Positions 47,840 through 58,959 of a stretch of DNA of 64,000 nt are shown here, in pieces (the first letter of the stretch is position 1; each line of letters begins with the position of its first letter). The position numbers and the translations under genes were made by a program. This DNA comes from Kalaharituber pfeilii. Taxonomy: Eukaryota; Ascomycota; Pezizomycetes; Pezizales; Pezizaceae. The stretch is taken from assembly GCA_015179045.1 (NCBI GenBank), contig WHUZ01000029.1, positions 62,001 through 126,000 of the forward strand, read 5' to 3'. The notes under the pieces were generated by a model that had not been told where the DNA came from, did not search any database, and worked only from the letters and a program-made list of their open reading frames with translations.

Positions 47840-50503
47840 ATGTATCCCTACGGTCGTAAGTCCCTTGATTCTGCACCCTCATTCCCCTATTTGTGAGCTT
47901 GTTCCCTTGGGCTGGCAATAGTCTCTGCCCACCCCGCATATTCACTGACAGTGAGGCTCTTGTTCTAGAACCGTTTCGACCGCCGATGGCCCCGGGCATG
48001 GTGCCCGGCTTCGGCTTCCCGCCCGGTGTAGGCAGTGTCGGCGTCCCCCCTGGGACCCCGGGGATCCCGCCCCCACCAGGTCTTCCTCTTGCACCAGGTG
48101 TAGTGCCGCCTCCAGGTGTACAAATGGCACAAGCCAACTTGCCTACAAGGCCTGGTATGCCCGGTTTTGTACCGCCTGCCAACTTACCGAACATCAACTT
48201 CAACGCACCAATCATCCGTCTGGGGACTTCGAATGCCCGATCGAGCTCTATCAGTAATGAAGGGAGAGGCGGGGGTGGGACAGGTAGTGGAGGAAGTGGA
48301 GCTAAGGGAGGTGAGTCTGGGAAGGGCAGCGGCAGTGGCGGCATCAATTTCGTGCGAGGAGGAACGGATAGCGAAGCATTAGTGCCACCGACGCAAGAGG
48401 AAGGCCTCAAGACGATATTTGTAGGAGGAATCCCGAAGGACCTAGGGGATGAGTGGATTGAACGGATATTAAAGGTGATTTTCTGAACTACCCATTCCGT
48501 GGTACATGATTACATCGGGAAATTAGGCTACTGACAGTGTTTTTGACTACAGGCTGTTGCAAGGTTAAGACGATGGGTAAGGGCTACAGATGAAGAAGGG
48601 AGACCATGCAAGTTTGGATTTGCAGAGTATGAGGACGTTGTTGGCTTAGAGTGCGCCATTGAAATCCTTAAAGATATAGAGGTACCTGCTGTTGATGACC
48701 GGAAAGAAACAGTCAAACTTCTGGTATGATATTATCTACATTTTTAGTCGTCAGCTTTGCTAATTGGAGTGCTTATAGACATCACCCGATGAAAATGCGT
48801 TAGCATACATAAACAAATACTACGAAAATATAGAAGTGGATGAGATTGCGAAGAATTCTACTATTGAAAAAGCGCGCGCAGAAGTGAAAGCTATCTTATT
48901 AGAGTACGGAGACCCTACCAAACGCGCAGCAAGGTCCGCTGAGCCCGCTTCATCTACAGACGCCGCCGAGGGAACCCCCGATAATGCCGCCAACGCCGCA
49001 AAGAAAGATGATAACGGTCCACAACCAGAAATTGTGACAATACCGCTCTCCACGGACGATGAGCTCAGCGACATACCTGCTGACATGCGCGAGATGGTCG
49101 CAAAGGAAATTGCGGCTTTTAGAGAGCGCTCAAATCGGAGGGATATGGAGAGGCTGAAGCGAGAGGAGGAGGTTGAGAGGATGGAGAGGGAACGGAATAA
49201 TGGTGTCCGAGTGAGTAGACTTGCTTCTCCTCCAACATCCGCGCCTACTGGACCATCTGGTGGCGCGAATTCAATCCCTATAGGACCATCACGGTTACGC
49301 GATGCACCTGCGTCGGCACCAACTGCACCAAGAATGGCTCATGGCGGGGTACAGATCCAGAGAGACTACCAAAAGGGTGTCACGTTTGTGAATGGAAGCA
49401 CAGCGAATAGTTACTGGACAAAGGAGGAGGAAGAGTCGGATGCTTCTGACGAGGAATTGGAGCGACGCAGGAAGGAGAAGAAGGCGAGGGAACTTGAGTC
49501 GGCGTTTTTGGATCACGAGAGGAGGTGGCTGAATCGTGAGCGGTCGAGGACGATGGCATTGGAGAGGGAGCAGATCCGTGATAAGGACGACGAGGCTCGG
49601 GTGGCAGCTGAAAAACAGGCGATGGCGAAGAGGCTTGCGGAGTGGGATGACGATGTCGAGGCTAGCAAGAAGCTGGAGGATTACTACGTCGACCGCTCGC
49701 TATGGATTCGTAACAGGACTGCATTCCGCACACGCGAGATTGAGATGGACGAGCGGGATAAGGCGGCGGAAGCGCGGCAGCTTGAGCAGGAGAAGAAGCA
49801 CGCAGCGGAGAGCATGGCAGACTCGTTCTTGGCGAGACAGGCAGAGGAGCTGGAGAAGACACAGCAGTTGAGAGAGCAGCAGGCACAGCAGCCACAGAAG
49901 TTTAAACTTTCCCTTGGAGCCGCGGCCGCGGCGAAGAAGGCTGCAGCTGAGGCTACGCCCACAAGGACACGCATGCGTAAGACAGCGGCGGAGGTTGAGG
50001 GCTTGTTGGAGGACGAGGAGGAGGACGCGAGTAAGGTAAAGAGGGTGCTCGTTCCCATCCAGTACGATGCCAGCGCAGATATTATTGTGCTTGATGAGGA
50101 GACGAGAGAGCAATTGGCGAGACAGCTTGCACAGGAAATTCCAAGTGACAGGAAGGGGCTGTTTGAGTGGAAAGTGCAGTGGGACCATGTGGATGAGGCG
50201 ATGGTGAAGGAGAAGCTGCAGCCTTTTGTGGAGAAGAAGATTGTAGAGTATCTGGGTGTACAGGAGCAGGATTTGATTAATTTTGTTTTGGAACATATTA
50301 GGAAGAGGGGCAGCGCGGAGGATTTGGTAAAGGAGTTGGAGATGGTAAGTTTGAAGTTTTCTCCTCATAGATGTACTGTTTTAAGGGTAATGTGCTAAAT
50401 GAATGCGTTACAGGCCCTTGATGAGGATGCAGAAGTGATGGTCAAGAAGGTTTGGAGGATGGTGATCTTTTATTCAGAGAGCGAGAAGAGAGGGTTGTCG
50501 TGA
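47840..50503 (+). CDS. RBM25/Snu71-like splicing factor with RRM and PWI domains
   Basis: Five exons (47840-47855, 47969-48474, 48553-48723, 48779-50344, 50414-50503), 782 residues. The start MYPYGQPFRPPM leads into a Pro/Gly-rich N-terminus (to about residue 75), then a Gly/Ser stretch. The RRM spans about residues 153-230, with RNP2 TIFVGGIP and RNP1-like CKFGFAEYE. A long charged central region with many Glu/Arg/Lys repeats (about 330-640, likely coiled coil or RE/RD-like) follows. The C-terminal PWI domain spans about 690-782 (FEWKVQWDHVDEAMVKEKLQ, then FVEKKIVEYLGVQEQDLINF). This is the domain order of human RBM25 and relates to yeast Snu71, a U1 snRNP-associated factor in 5' splice-site choice. 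Nuclear. Length is near that of human RBM25 (843). Confidence 0.92.
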
Positions 50504-51573
50504 TGAGTTTTATTTGGGTGGAGTTGGAGCATTATAGGGGGCTTATTCCTACTTTTTCAGGCTTCTCTTTTCAACCTTCATTTGCTTTCGTTATTTCTTT
50601 TTTCCCTTTTTCCCCTTGTTCCTTTCTTTATATTTATTTTTTGTGGTATTTGATAGTTTAAGAAATACATCTTTATTTTTTGTATATGTATGCAGGCTTT
50701 TCTTCTCTTTATAAATTTATTTTGAGCTGAGGGCTAGCGAATGATATTTTATGCTATGGGGAGGAGATCCGATGGATTGGAATGTATGTATCTTAGGTGG
50801 TGCAATATCTCGATTTAAAAGGGGAAAAAAAAAAAGAGAAGCGGACAAAATAGGTATAGGGGGTGGTTATTTTGCAGAGTTGAAATTTATATGCGGGTGG
50901 GGAATATTCCAAGAAAAGTTAGAAAAAGGTACTAGCAAAATGGAGGGGCGGAGGATTTTTTTCAATTTTTTCCCCCTCTTTTCAGGGTAATGTCCTGTCA
51001 AAAGTTTTATCCAATTTCCCCAATCAATGCATTGCCCCAAAAACATTGACTACACAAAGCTATGTATGTATTTTATTATACCACCTAAACATAACTAACT
51101 ATTACATGGTAACATGTTTCCCCCACAGAAAGATCGGATTATGTATATTCCCCCCCCCAATCAAATGTGTTCATTGTCTCTAAGCATAATATGTAGCGCC
51201 CCAGGCAGCCAGCCTCTCCCGCCCTGTCATGATGAAAGGTGAGGTGAAAAAGAGGGAGGGAGGGAGGGAAAAAAAAATAAAAAAAGGCAGGTAACAAGTT
51301 TCCCTCCCTCCCCCTCTCCTCCCCCCTGCGGCGCCCCGCTTCATCCGATCAGGCCGCTGCTATAGATCTGCCATAAAATGTTTTTTCTTGTTTCCCCATG
51401 ACGATTGGTGCAAGAAACCATCATGGTGAAATGAAAAAACAGCATAAGTAACTACAATAATGTAAATACCTATAACCTATTTGATTTTTTTTTTTTAAAA
51501 AAAATCTTTACTAAATCAATCACATCACCGTCTATTTTCCCCTTCCTCCATTCATATCCCCCACCTTGACTCC
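50504..51573. other. Convergent spacer between RBM25-like and MSP1 genes
   Basis: Strongly T-rich just after the RBM25 stop (50570-50700), then A-rich and homopolymer-rich. A palindromic T10-A8 run lies at about 51485-51505. 3' ends of both genes; no other gene. Confidence 0.5.
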
Positions 51574-53056
51574 TCACGAAACCTGCAGCTCCTCGTCACC
51601 GACCCCCGTCCCTGTCCCCGTCCCCGTCCCCGTCCCCGCCCCCGTCCCCTCCCCTCCATTCACCTCCGGAACTGGTACCGGCGGCATCCCTATCCCTATC
51701 TCCATAAGCCGCGCCAGTCCGGGCATGTCCCCGCTCCACTTTCCCCCGCTCTCCTTCCTAAAAAAATCACTGTTCCTGACACCCCTGACCTCTAAATCCT
51801 CTTCCTCCAGGGTTACCCCTTCCTCCTCCGCCTTCCTCCGCCTCCTGATCATCTCTCGTAACGGCACCATTGCTGCATCTCTACACGCCTCTTTCAGATC
51901 GCTCCCCGAGAACCCGTGAGTCCGGAGGACCAGGTCATCGAAGGAGAAGCTCGGATCGAGCTTGGTGTCGTTGAGTATGAGGGTCAGTATGCGTTTGCGT
52001 TGGGCAGCGTCGGGGAGGGGGATGGCGAATTTCTTTGGCAAGCGCCGGAGGATGGCTTCATCGATGTCGTGCATGCGGTTTGTGGCTCCGAGGACCATGA
52101 TCCTGGGCGATGCATCCTCGTAGGGGACCCCTAGGTCCCCTGGCGCATATTCAGCTTCTGAGGACGACGAGTCTGTGGGTGGTGGACGGCGCGAGGTCCC
52201 GCCGCCCGTAAGGAGCCCGTCCCAATGCGTCATAAATTCCGCCTTGACCATCGCGCTCGCCTCATGGTCCTGCGCGCTACGACTCCTCAACACTGCATCG
52301 ATCTCATCAATGAAAATGATGCATGGTTGCAGTTTCCTCGCCAAGCTGAACACCGCATTTACCATCTTATTGGAATCTCCATACCACTTCTCCGTTAGCG
52401 TGCTGATGTGCAAGTTTATGAAGCACGCCTGACTTTCCTTCGCTAGGGCCTTTGCTAACATTGTTTTTCCGCACCCTGGAGGGCCGTATAGAAGGACACC
52501 CTTTGGCGCTGTAAGGAGGGAGGAGTGGCCCGCGAAGAGATGGGGCTGGGTGAGGGGGTATATAACACTCTCTCGTAACTCCTCGATGATGTTATCGAGG
52601 CCGCCAATGTCGCGGAAGGTAACATGGATGTCCTCGGGGGCTACGACCTCCGTTACAATCTTCTGTTCGTAGACACTGAGTGGAAGACGCTCTCGGCGGC
52701 CTTTCTCTTGTTTTTTAGACGAGGAGGAACCGAATCTGCCGCCGCTACTAGCAGAGGAAGGGGTGCCATTGTTGCGATGCGGATTCAGGGGGTCATTTTG
52801 GTCGAGACGACGCAAGACTGCGGAAGAGCGGCGGGCGATGTCATCGCGGTCGGATTTTTCGGGATCGAGGTTCTCCAAGCGGCGGAGGATAAAAGTGAGG
52901 AGATAATAGACAGAGTAGCCCTGTAGGATGGAGTTAATCAGGCGGAGAGATGGATGGGTAGGGGATTAAGTGGGGACTAGAGGGGGATGTTACAGTAGCT
53001 GCGACGAGCAGGAACTCGGCAAGAGCTTTCATGCGCTTGCCTCCTGCGGCGGCCAT
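51574..53056 (-). CDS. MSP1: Msp1/ATAD1-type outer-membrane AAA ATPase
   Basis: Two exons (53056-52994 and 52920-51574), 469 residues. The intron joins MKALAEFLLVAAT to GYSVYYLLTFILRRLENLDP, completing an N-terminal membrane anchor (about residues 10-33), as in Msp1. A linker is followed by the AAA core: FRDIGGLDNIIEELRESVIY, Walker A GPPGCGKT (about 167-174), pore-loop region TEKWYGDSNK, Walker B CIIFIDEID (about 221-229), and second-region marks GATNRMHDIDEAILRRLPKK and THGFSGSDLKEACRDAAM. Msp1 extracts mislocalised tail-anchored proteins from the mitochondrial outer membrane. Unusual: a C-terminal extension with a GTGTGTGTGTG repeat, making it longer than yeast Msp1 (362). The start is the first of two close methionines. 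Confidence 0.93.
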
Positions 53057-53750
53057 TTTGGCGGGGTGAAGGGGGGGGGGGGGGGGGGGGGGGAGCAGGG
53101 AGAAGAAAGTCGAAGCAAAGGGTATGTGAGAGAAACGATGATGTTGCGAATGGATGTTGACAGCTATCAAAAGTCTAAGCAAAAAAAATTCCTCGGTAGA
53201 TCGCTACAACTTGAACGCCGGCCTTCTGCTCGGGCCGAGTTGGGGGTGGGAGTGCAGAGTAGGGTCTGAAGTATATATGGCCGAACGTGGAGTCTAGGTG
53301 CGCGCTCCAATAATCCGCGCCTCAGATAGCTGCTGTTGGCGTAGGTGGCCGGTGGCTTCTTGTATCGCGACGCTGGTGATGGCGGATGGCAAAGCAAGCT
53401 GACTGACTGACGTGCGTTGGCTGGTTGGTTCGGTTGCGTCGCAGTGCAACGCTTTCTTTCGACACGCCCAGGAACGCGGCAGCCGCAGGGGCAAAGCCAC
53501 AGCTCGCATCCGGGCCCTCGATGCGGACTATGTGAACACCAACGGCGGGATAGAGCATATATTATTATAAATTCTCTAAGGATACAATATCATTAATCGC
53601 ATTGTCTGCATAAGCATCCAGCTACATTCAGCTGGGTATATTTAAATATCATCTCCAGGCATTTCATAAACCCTTCCACCCCCCCCCCCCCAGTACATTC
53701 CTATCCATGTCATTCGCTTCAAAAACATCCCCACCCTCACTCACCCCCAC
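53057..53750. other. Spacer upstream of MSP1 with a 22-24-base G run
   Basis: Both neighbours are on the minus strand. A pure G run at about 53070-53092 lies a few bases upstream of the MSP1 start, so it falls in its promoter or leader. No gene seen. Confidence 0.5.
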
Positions 53751-55194
53751 TCATCCCGCCTTCAACAGGTCAAAGCTCGTCTTCATCCTCGCCATGTACT
53801 GCTGTGCCTTCGCCATATTCTCATCCACCCTCGCCTCAGCCGCAAGCAACTCATCCTCAAACTCCTTTACCGTCTTCGCTCGCTCCGCCCTCGCCTTCAT
53901 CATTTCCCTTGCCAGATTCTGCTGCTTCTCAAGTATTATCTCCCCGAAGGCTGCCCAGTCGTCTTGCGAGCACTGCCGGAAAAAGTTGAAGCGGCGGCTA
54001 GTATTTTCGGGGTTGTATTCGAGGGCTAGAATGTCGGAAATGGTGAGTGTGTCTGTGGATGAGGTGGAAGGTGCGTAGAACCCATCGTCGTCCTCGCCCT
54101 CGGGAGAAGACGGGCGGTAGACTGTGTTCGGGAGGGGTTGTCTTCCTTCCGATTGTGCATCGCTATGGCGCCCGGGTTAGACAAATTGATTCTCACATAG
54201 CCCCATCACTGCGCAATGTGGGACTTACTCGTATCGAGCATCTTGATCAGGATTGTAATGATCGTTGCCTCGATCCTGAAGGTCTCTCCCACTATCAAAG
54301 TCCCCAGCATAACTATCTGCGTCTGTTACAGTGTAGTCGTCTGTAAAGTCAACGCTTGCGTCTGAAGGAGGGATCTGTCGCCTGTAACCTCGTAAGCCTT
54401 CCACGAGCCAACTTAGAATATTTTGGTCTTCCTCACCCCAGTCCCAAGATTCCTCCAGTAGCAAGCTCCAGCCCACCCCGCTGCTGCCCAGTCGAAGGTC
54501 GACTCCCCATCCCCCCCTCACCCTTCCCAAATCCAAACGGCGGCTGTAATCGAAGCCGTGCCTGATGTGCCCTCTGCAATATTTGCTGCTGCGAAAGCTG
54601 CCCTCCGTCCTCATTGTCACTCTCGTTGCCACCCCCATCTGCATCCAGCAAGTTGCCACCAGTCCTCATTTGTCTCCACTGTTCAGAAGTGACACTTGAC
54701 AGAAAAGACAGGTCACTCGTGTTGCCTCCATTGCCCCCGCTGAGAGCACTCCCCCTCTTGCCTATCGGATAATCGTCCTCTTCCTTTTTCGTTCCATCAG
54801 AAGCGTGCCCCGAGGGTCGACCTCTGCCTGCCCCTAGAAGCCCCGAGCCTACTAGTTCCCCACCACCGGAGTTATTGACATTTGATTGCCTATTGTGGTT
54901 ACTTGTTGGGGTATTTAAGCCTGTATTTGCCCTTCTTGTCATTCCTGGGCTTCCCTGGGTCGGTGTCTTCGGAGGAGAGCGGGTCCGCTTCCTCGCAGGC
55001 AAGTCGGGGTCCGTTTCTGCACCCGAGTTGTGATGGGAGGGCCGCTTGACCTGGCTGTAATGGAAGCCCTCTGGCGGCGGCTGGCCGCCATATCTCTTGT
55101 GGATGAAGTCTTGCAGGCTGTTTAGTGGCGGGGAGGGCGAGATCGGCAGCTCTGCAGACTCTGGGAAGGTGTCTTTCGACTTTGGGCGCATCAT
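53751..55194 (-). CDS. Ecm11-like protein (conserved fungal C-terminal coiled-coil domain)
   Basis: Three exons on the minus strand (55194-54437, 54381-54229, 54162-53751) give 440 residues with exact phases (GLG+RQIPPSD; RYD+DAQSEG). The N-terminal two thirds are polar and disordered (Ser, Pro, Gly, basic RKRTRSPPK patch). The C-terminal about 100 residues are ordered: ISDILALEYNP, FNFFRQCSQDDWAAFGEIIL, then a helix ERAKTVKEFEDELLAAEARV and a MARMKTSF end. That spacing (W, helix with AR..K...FEDE..., final MK) resembles the Ecm11 C-terminal domain of ascomycetes; Ecm11 acts in the synaptonemal complex central region with Gmc2. The match is from memory of the pattern and is moderate. Alternative: an unnamed nuclear coiled-coil protein. 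Confidence 0.6.
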
Positions 55195-55894
55195 GGCCAG
55201 GCCGGGGGGGGCGGGGTTGCTCTTCAGTTGCAATGCCAGAACACTGGACGAATGTCTCAGGATTCAAGATTACACGCAAGCAACTGAGCAGGGCGGGGGG
55301 GGGGGGGGGGGGAGTGTATGTATTAAAGCTGAGAGGCCGTGCCTAGCTGAGGGCGGACGGGGGGAGGGGGTGCCAGCTTGCGCACAAGTGGTAGGGCGGG
55401 GGGGGGGGGGGGGTGGGGTTGCGTCCAGGCAGAGACTAGCTGCGGGAGGCTGCCGCGTGCGCCCGCCAGGCGGTGGATACGTGGATTGAAACGAGCGGCG
55501 CGGGGCGTGCGGAGGGGGTGGGGGGGCGGCGGCGGGGCGCGGAGGGCGGCGGGGCGCCTATGGCATTCACGACAGGCCGGCCTCGGCTGCGGCCTTCCCC
55601 TCCCCCTCCCCCTCCCCTCCCCCTCCCCACTCTGCCAGCTGTCGCGGGCGGCGCGTGGCGCCGGGGCTGCTTCTTGCTCTGCTCGTCGCGCCGCGCCGTC
55701 CTCCTCCAGCGCCCCGCTCTACGCCCGTCCGCCTCCCGCGCGGCCGGCGCTGTCTCCGCCCGCCCGGCACTGCTGGCGTCACGTGGCGCGGTGTCTGCCT
55801 GCCAAAGCGTGCCACGCTGATCCGGGGCGGGAGCGCCCGCTCGCCGCCACGGACAAGCGCTTGGCGTGCTCCCTGCTTAGCAGCCCCTGCGTAA

Positions 55895-55928
<34 letters not shown>

Positions 55929-56130
55929 GTGAACCCTGCGAGCTCACACGCAAACTCCCCATCCCATCCTTCGTCCTCCGTCTTCTCACTTTGGAAGCCC
56001 CATCTCGTGCAATTGCAACCGGCCTACAATATCTTAATGACCCCTTCCACTGCGCTTGGATACGCTTATCGTCCTCAACCGCCGCTATTCCTCCCCGTAA
56101 TCGCCCAATTCCTCTCCACCTCCATCTGCC
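55195..56130. promoter_or_regulatory. Divergent GC-rich spacer with long G/C homopolymers
   Basis: 936 bases between divergent genes, among the most GC-rich DNA in the window. It contains G runs at about 55291-55312 and 55399-55412 and a C run of about 28 at 55898-55926. Overlapping open frames on both strands (for example 55378-55932) are simple-composition artefacts of the GC bias. Likely shared promoter and leaders. Confidence 0.5.
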
Positions 56131-57172
56131 ATGATACGGAGCATACGACGAGGCCTTCTGGCCTCCCTGCTACCCTTCTTCCTCCTCAGTCAACCCTCCA
56201 CCGCCGCCGAAAAGGGTCTGCAAAAAACCTACTACCATCCTGGTAACCTACTTGACATCTCCTGTCTCAACCGTACCATGTACCCCCCCTCCCCCCCAAC
56301 TGCTCCCCACTCTAGCCCGCCCCTCCACTAACATCCTCCACAGCGATACCGGCGAACACGTCTCTGACTCTCACGGCACCCTCCAATACCTCCCCTTCCC
56401 GACCTGCTCCGAAACCAATCTTCCGCTCCAGCTCTCCTTCCTCTCGGAAACCCCCCTCAACTGCACCATTCCCATCCTCTCCGACGAGCTCTACCACCTT
56501 CTCGAATTCTACGTCCATGCCGACAGCCCGCTGACTTGCCGGATCCCACGGCGCCCCCTCGGCGGCGAACGCGATCTGACGAGCGCCAAAGCCGGTACTT
56601 CCGGCGGCGAGGAATGGATCCCGCTCGTCATCTCCCTCGCCGGCAAGATTGAGCTATCCCATGTCCACATTTCAAACCACCTCAACCTGATTGTGCACAT
56701 TGCGTCTGACGAGACTTCCAGCAACGGAATGACAATCGACTCCGCATCCGCTTACAGCATATCCCCCCTCTCGCGTGCATACCAAACAAAAGTCATCCCC
56801 GGGTCCCCGCTTCCCCTACACTTCTTCGTCCGATGGTACCCGTCCCCCACGCTCCCTCGCGGCACCGCGGGGAAGGGCCCCACCGCGTTCTTCCTCCCGG
56901 ATAGAGAGAAGGGAGAGCATATTACAATTCACACGATACTGTACTGTCTATTGAGCTGTATTGCTACGGCAGCGGTATGTGCGGTGTATTTTAGGGGATG
57001 GGAGTTTCCAAAGAGACTGCGGAGGTATGATTTTGATAGGAGGGGGGGCGGTGGGGGAATGTTTGGCGGGATTGGAGGGGAGGGGAGTGGGGCAGCGAAT
57101 GGGGGAAGAGTGGGGTACGGGTATGGGGGGTATGGGTTTGGGGGAGTGGGGACCTATGGGAAAAAGGATTGA
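56131..57172 (+). CDS. Conserved fungal type I membrane protein of unknown function
   Basis: Two exons, 56131-56279 and 56344-57172, 325 residues. The N-terminus MIRSIRRGLLASLLPFFLLS is a signal peptide. The lumenal part has several Cys (ISCLNRT, FPTCSET, LNCTIP, LTCRIP) and N-glycosylation sequons (NRT, NCT), suggesting a disulphide-bonded ectodomain. A single membrane helix (TILYCLLSCIATAAVCAVYF) follows, then a short cytoplasmic tail rich in Gly and Tyr (YGYGGYGFGG). I do not recognise a named family. The layout resembles widely conserved but uncharacterised ascomycete proteins, and a remote likeness to Pbn1/PIG-X type ER proteins was considered but is not supported. Convergent with PUP2. 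Confidence 0.8.
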
Positions 57173-57592
57173 GACTCGAGAGTGGGAGCACTAGATCTCT
57201 GTCTTTCGTCCTTACTGTTTAATATATGATTTGAGTGCGTCATAATGGGGTGGTGTGGGGGATTTTTCTTTTCTTTTTTTTTTTTTTTTTTTTGGGCCCA
57301 GGTTTGGGTACTGGCTTGGTTGTATATTTGTATTCTGTGTTTTTGTGCTGTTTACTTGATGTTTTGTGTTCGGCGATTGGATGACATGCACCGTTACGTC
57401 GCATCGACTTATGAATGATATGTTTTGGGAATTAGAGTGCTTACGAGCTTCATTACTTTCGATACGGCTTCGTCCATCTAAATTTCAAAGGTGTTATGCT
57501 CACTAATTCCTTTTGTGTCAAATATCATGGTATACTCCCACCACCACCTTTACCATCATCCTCCACCCCCTCTCATCTTAGTTCCTAACTCC
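57173..57592. other. Convergent spacer with a T run
   Basis: 3' ends of the membrane-protein gene and PUP2. A run of about 22 T lies at 57272-57293. Nothing else seen. Confidence 0.5.
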
Positions 57593-58646
57593 CTAATTGC
57601 CCAACCTCGCCACGACCTCCGCCATCTCCTCATCCGTATAAATCCTGAAGCCCTTCTCCTTCGTCACACTCGCTAGCTGCACATTCTTACTATCTAGCTT
57701 CTCCTCCATGACCTGCTTTAGTGTTCGTAACACCAGCGTCTCGGCCTCGACGAGTGTCAAGGACTTATGGTACTCGTTCTGCAATTCAGCTTGGGCCCCT
57801 TCAGAACCGGAGCCGATAGCTTTGGCGTCGTAGCGGTAGAAGGTGCCGGAGGGTTCGGCGTGGTATCTGTGAGGAGGGGGAGGTGGGGTGTTAATTTGTG
57901 TAATTGTTAAGTTGAGAAAAAAGAAGGAGCATATACAGCTGTGGCCCATCCTCATCATAACCTGCAATTAACAGCGCAACACCAAACGGCCTACTCATGA
58001 TACTCTCCTCCCCATCCGCACCCTCTCCAAATCTCAAAGCCAGATCGCAGATGGCTTGCGTGCAGCTCTCCACACGCAATGGCTCGTTGTAGTGGAACGT
58101 GTGATTCTGGGCTTCGACGCGGGCGTGCTCAATCATGGAGCGGGCGTCAGCTTGCAGGCCAGACATAGCACACCCGAGGTGGCGGTCGATCTCGACAATC
58201 TTTTCCACGGAGGAGGCTTCGAGGAGAGGGGAGGTCACTCGTTTTTCGACGCCAATTATTACGCCTTGGCCGGTGGCTACCTAAAAGAGAGGAGTGTATT
58301 AGCCCTGAGAGGGCGGCAGAGGAGTAGGCGGTACTTGGAATAATGGTGAATGGCTGGGAATGAGGGAGTGGTGGGGTAAGGTGGATGTACCCCAATTGCA
58401 GTGGAGCCGAGTTTGATAGCTTCGAGTGAGTATTCAACCTGGAACAACCGCCCCTCAGGGGAGAAAGTACTGAAATGGAACTGAGTCAGCGCTTCTGCAG
58501 CTTCATGGCTGTAGTGGAATGGGAACAGACTTGATCCCCCGATCTGTGACATACGTGTTGTGTTAGCAGCGGGGATTTGGCGATGGTGGGGGCTGTGAAT
58601 GCGGGGGGGATATATTCATGCCGTATTCAGATCTTGCCATAAACAT
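57593..58646 (-). CDS. PUP2: 20S proteasome subunit alpha-5 (Pup2)
   Basis: Five exons: 58646-58622 (25 nt), 58543-58531 (13 nt), 58469-58391, 58280-57937, 57866-57593, giving 244 residues. The protein reads [20 protein letters not shown], then [39 protein letters not shown], and [20 protein letters not shown], an almost unbroken match to alpha-5, including the N-terminal gate YDR motif and the alpha signature. Intron 1 begins with GC (G|GCATGA) and ends CACAG with a perfect GCTAAC branch, so it is a GC-AG intron; the phase requires it. Alpha-5 sits in the outer ring of the 20S core. It ends shortly after [12 protein letters not shown], so it lacks the acidic tail of the yeast protein (260 residues). 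Divergent from GCP2. Confidence 0.96.
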
Positions 58647-58959
58647 CTTGAATAATGTCTCAGAAGAAGGCCTGCGTGCGTTGGTGGTACTGGTACTGGG
58701 GGAGGGGTTGAATAAGTGTGAGGTTCGTGGGCCTTCCGGTACGGAGGCAGCTTGTAGAGGGGCATCGGGCCCGCACGTACCATAACTCTTCGTCACGCTG
58801 CGAATATGACTAAGCCAAGGTCGGACTGGTTGGTGCTCCTGCCAATGTGCAGATACCTTACACGCACAGCAGACAGGTACAAAGACCCCTGCACCGATCA
58901 TTCTTCAAAGCCATAAATTCAAACCCCCCACCCCCCGCACCCGCCAAATCAGCTTCGTT
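58647..58959. promoter_or_regulatory. Divergent promoter between PUP2 and GCP2
   Basis: 313 bases shared by two divergent essential genes. GGTGG/GGAGG words are on the PUP2 side and a C-rich tract is just before the GCP2 start. I looked for a fungal proteasome-associated control element (GGTGGCAAA) and did not see an exact copy. Confidence 0.5.

Noticed and set aside
54225..54659. Alternative frame of the Ecm11-like gene without the 54436-54382 intron
   Set aside because: The 55-nt GT-AG intron ending TTACAG links the two frames in exact phase, so a frameshift or a separate gene is not needed.
55378..55989. Long overlapping frames in the GC-rich divergent spacer
   Set aside because: Simple-composition frames caused by GC bias and homopolymers; they lie between two real divergent starts.
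56131..57172. Membrane protein considered as Pbn1/PIG-X
   Set aside because: Signal peptide, Cys-rich ectodomain and single helix are compatible, but no diagnostic motif was seen, so no name was given.
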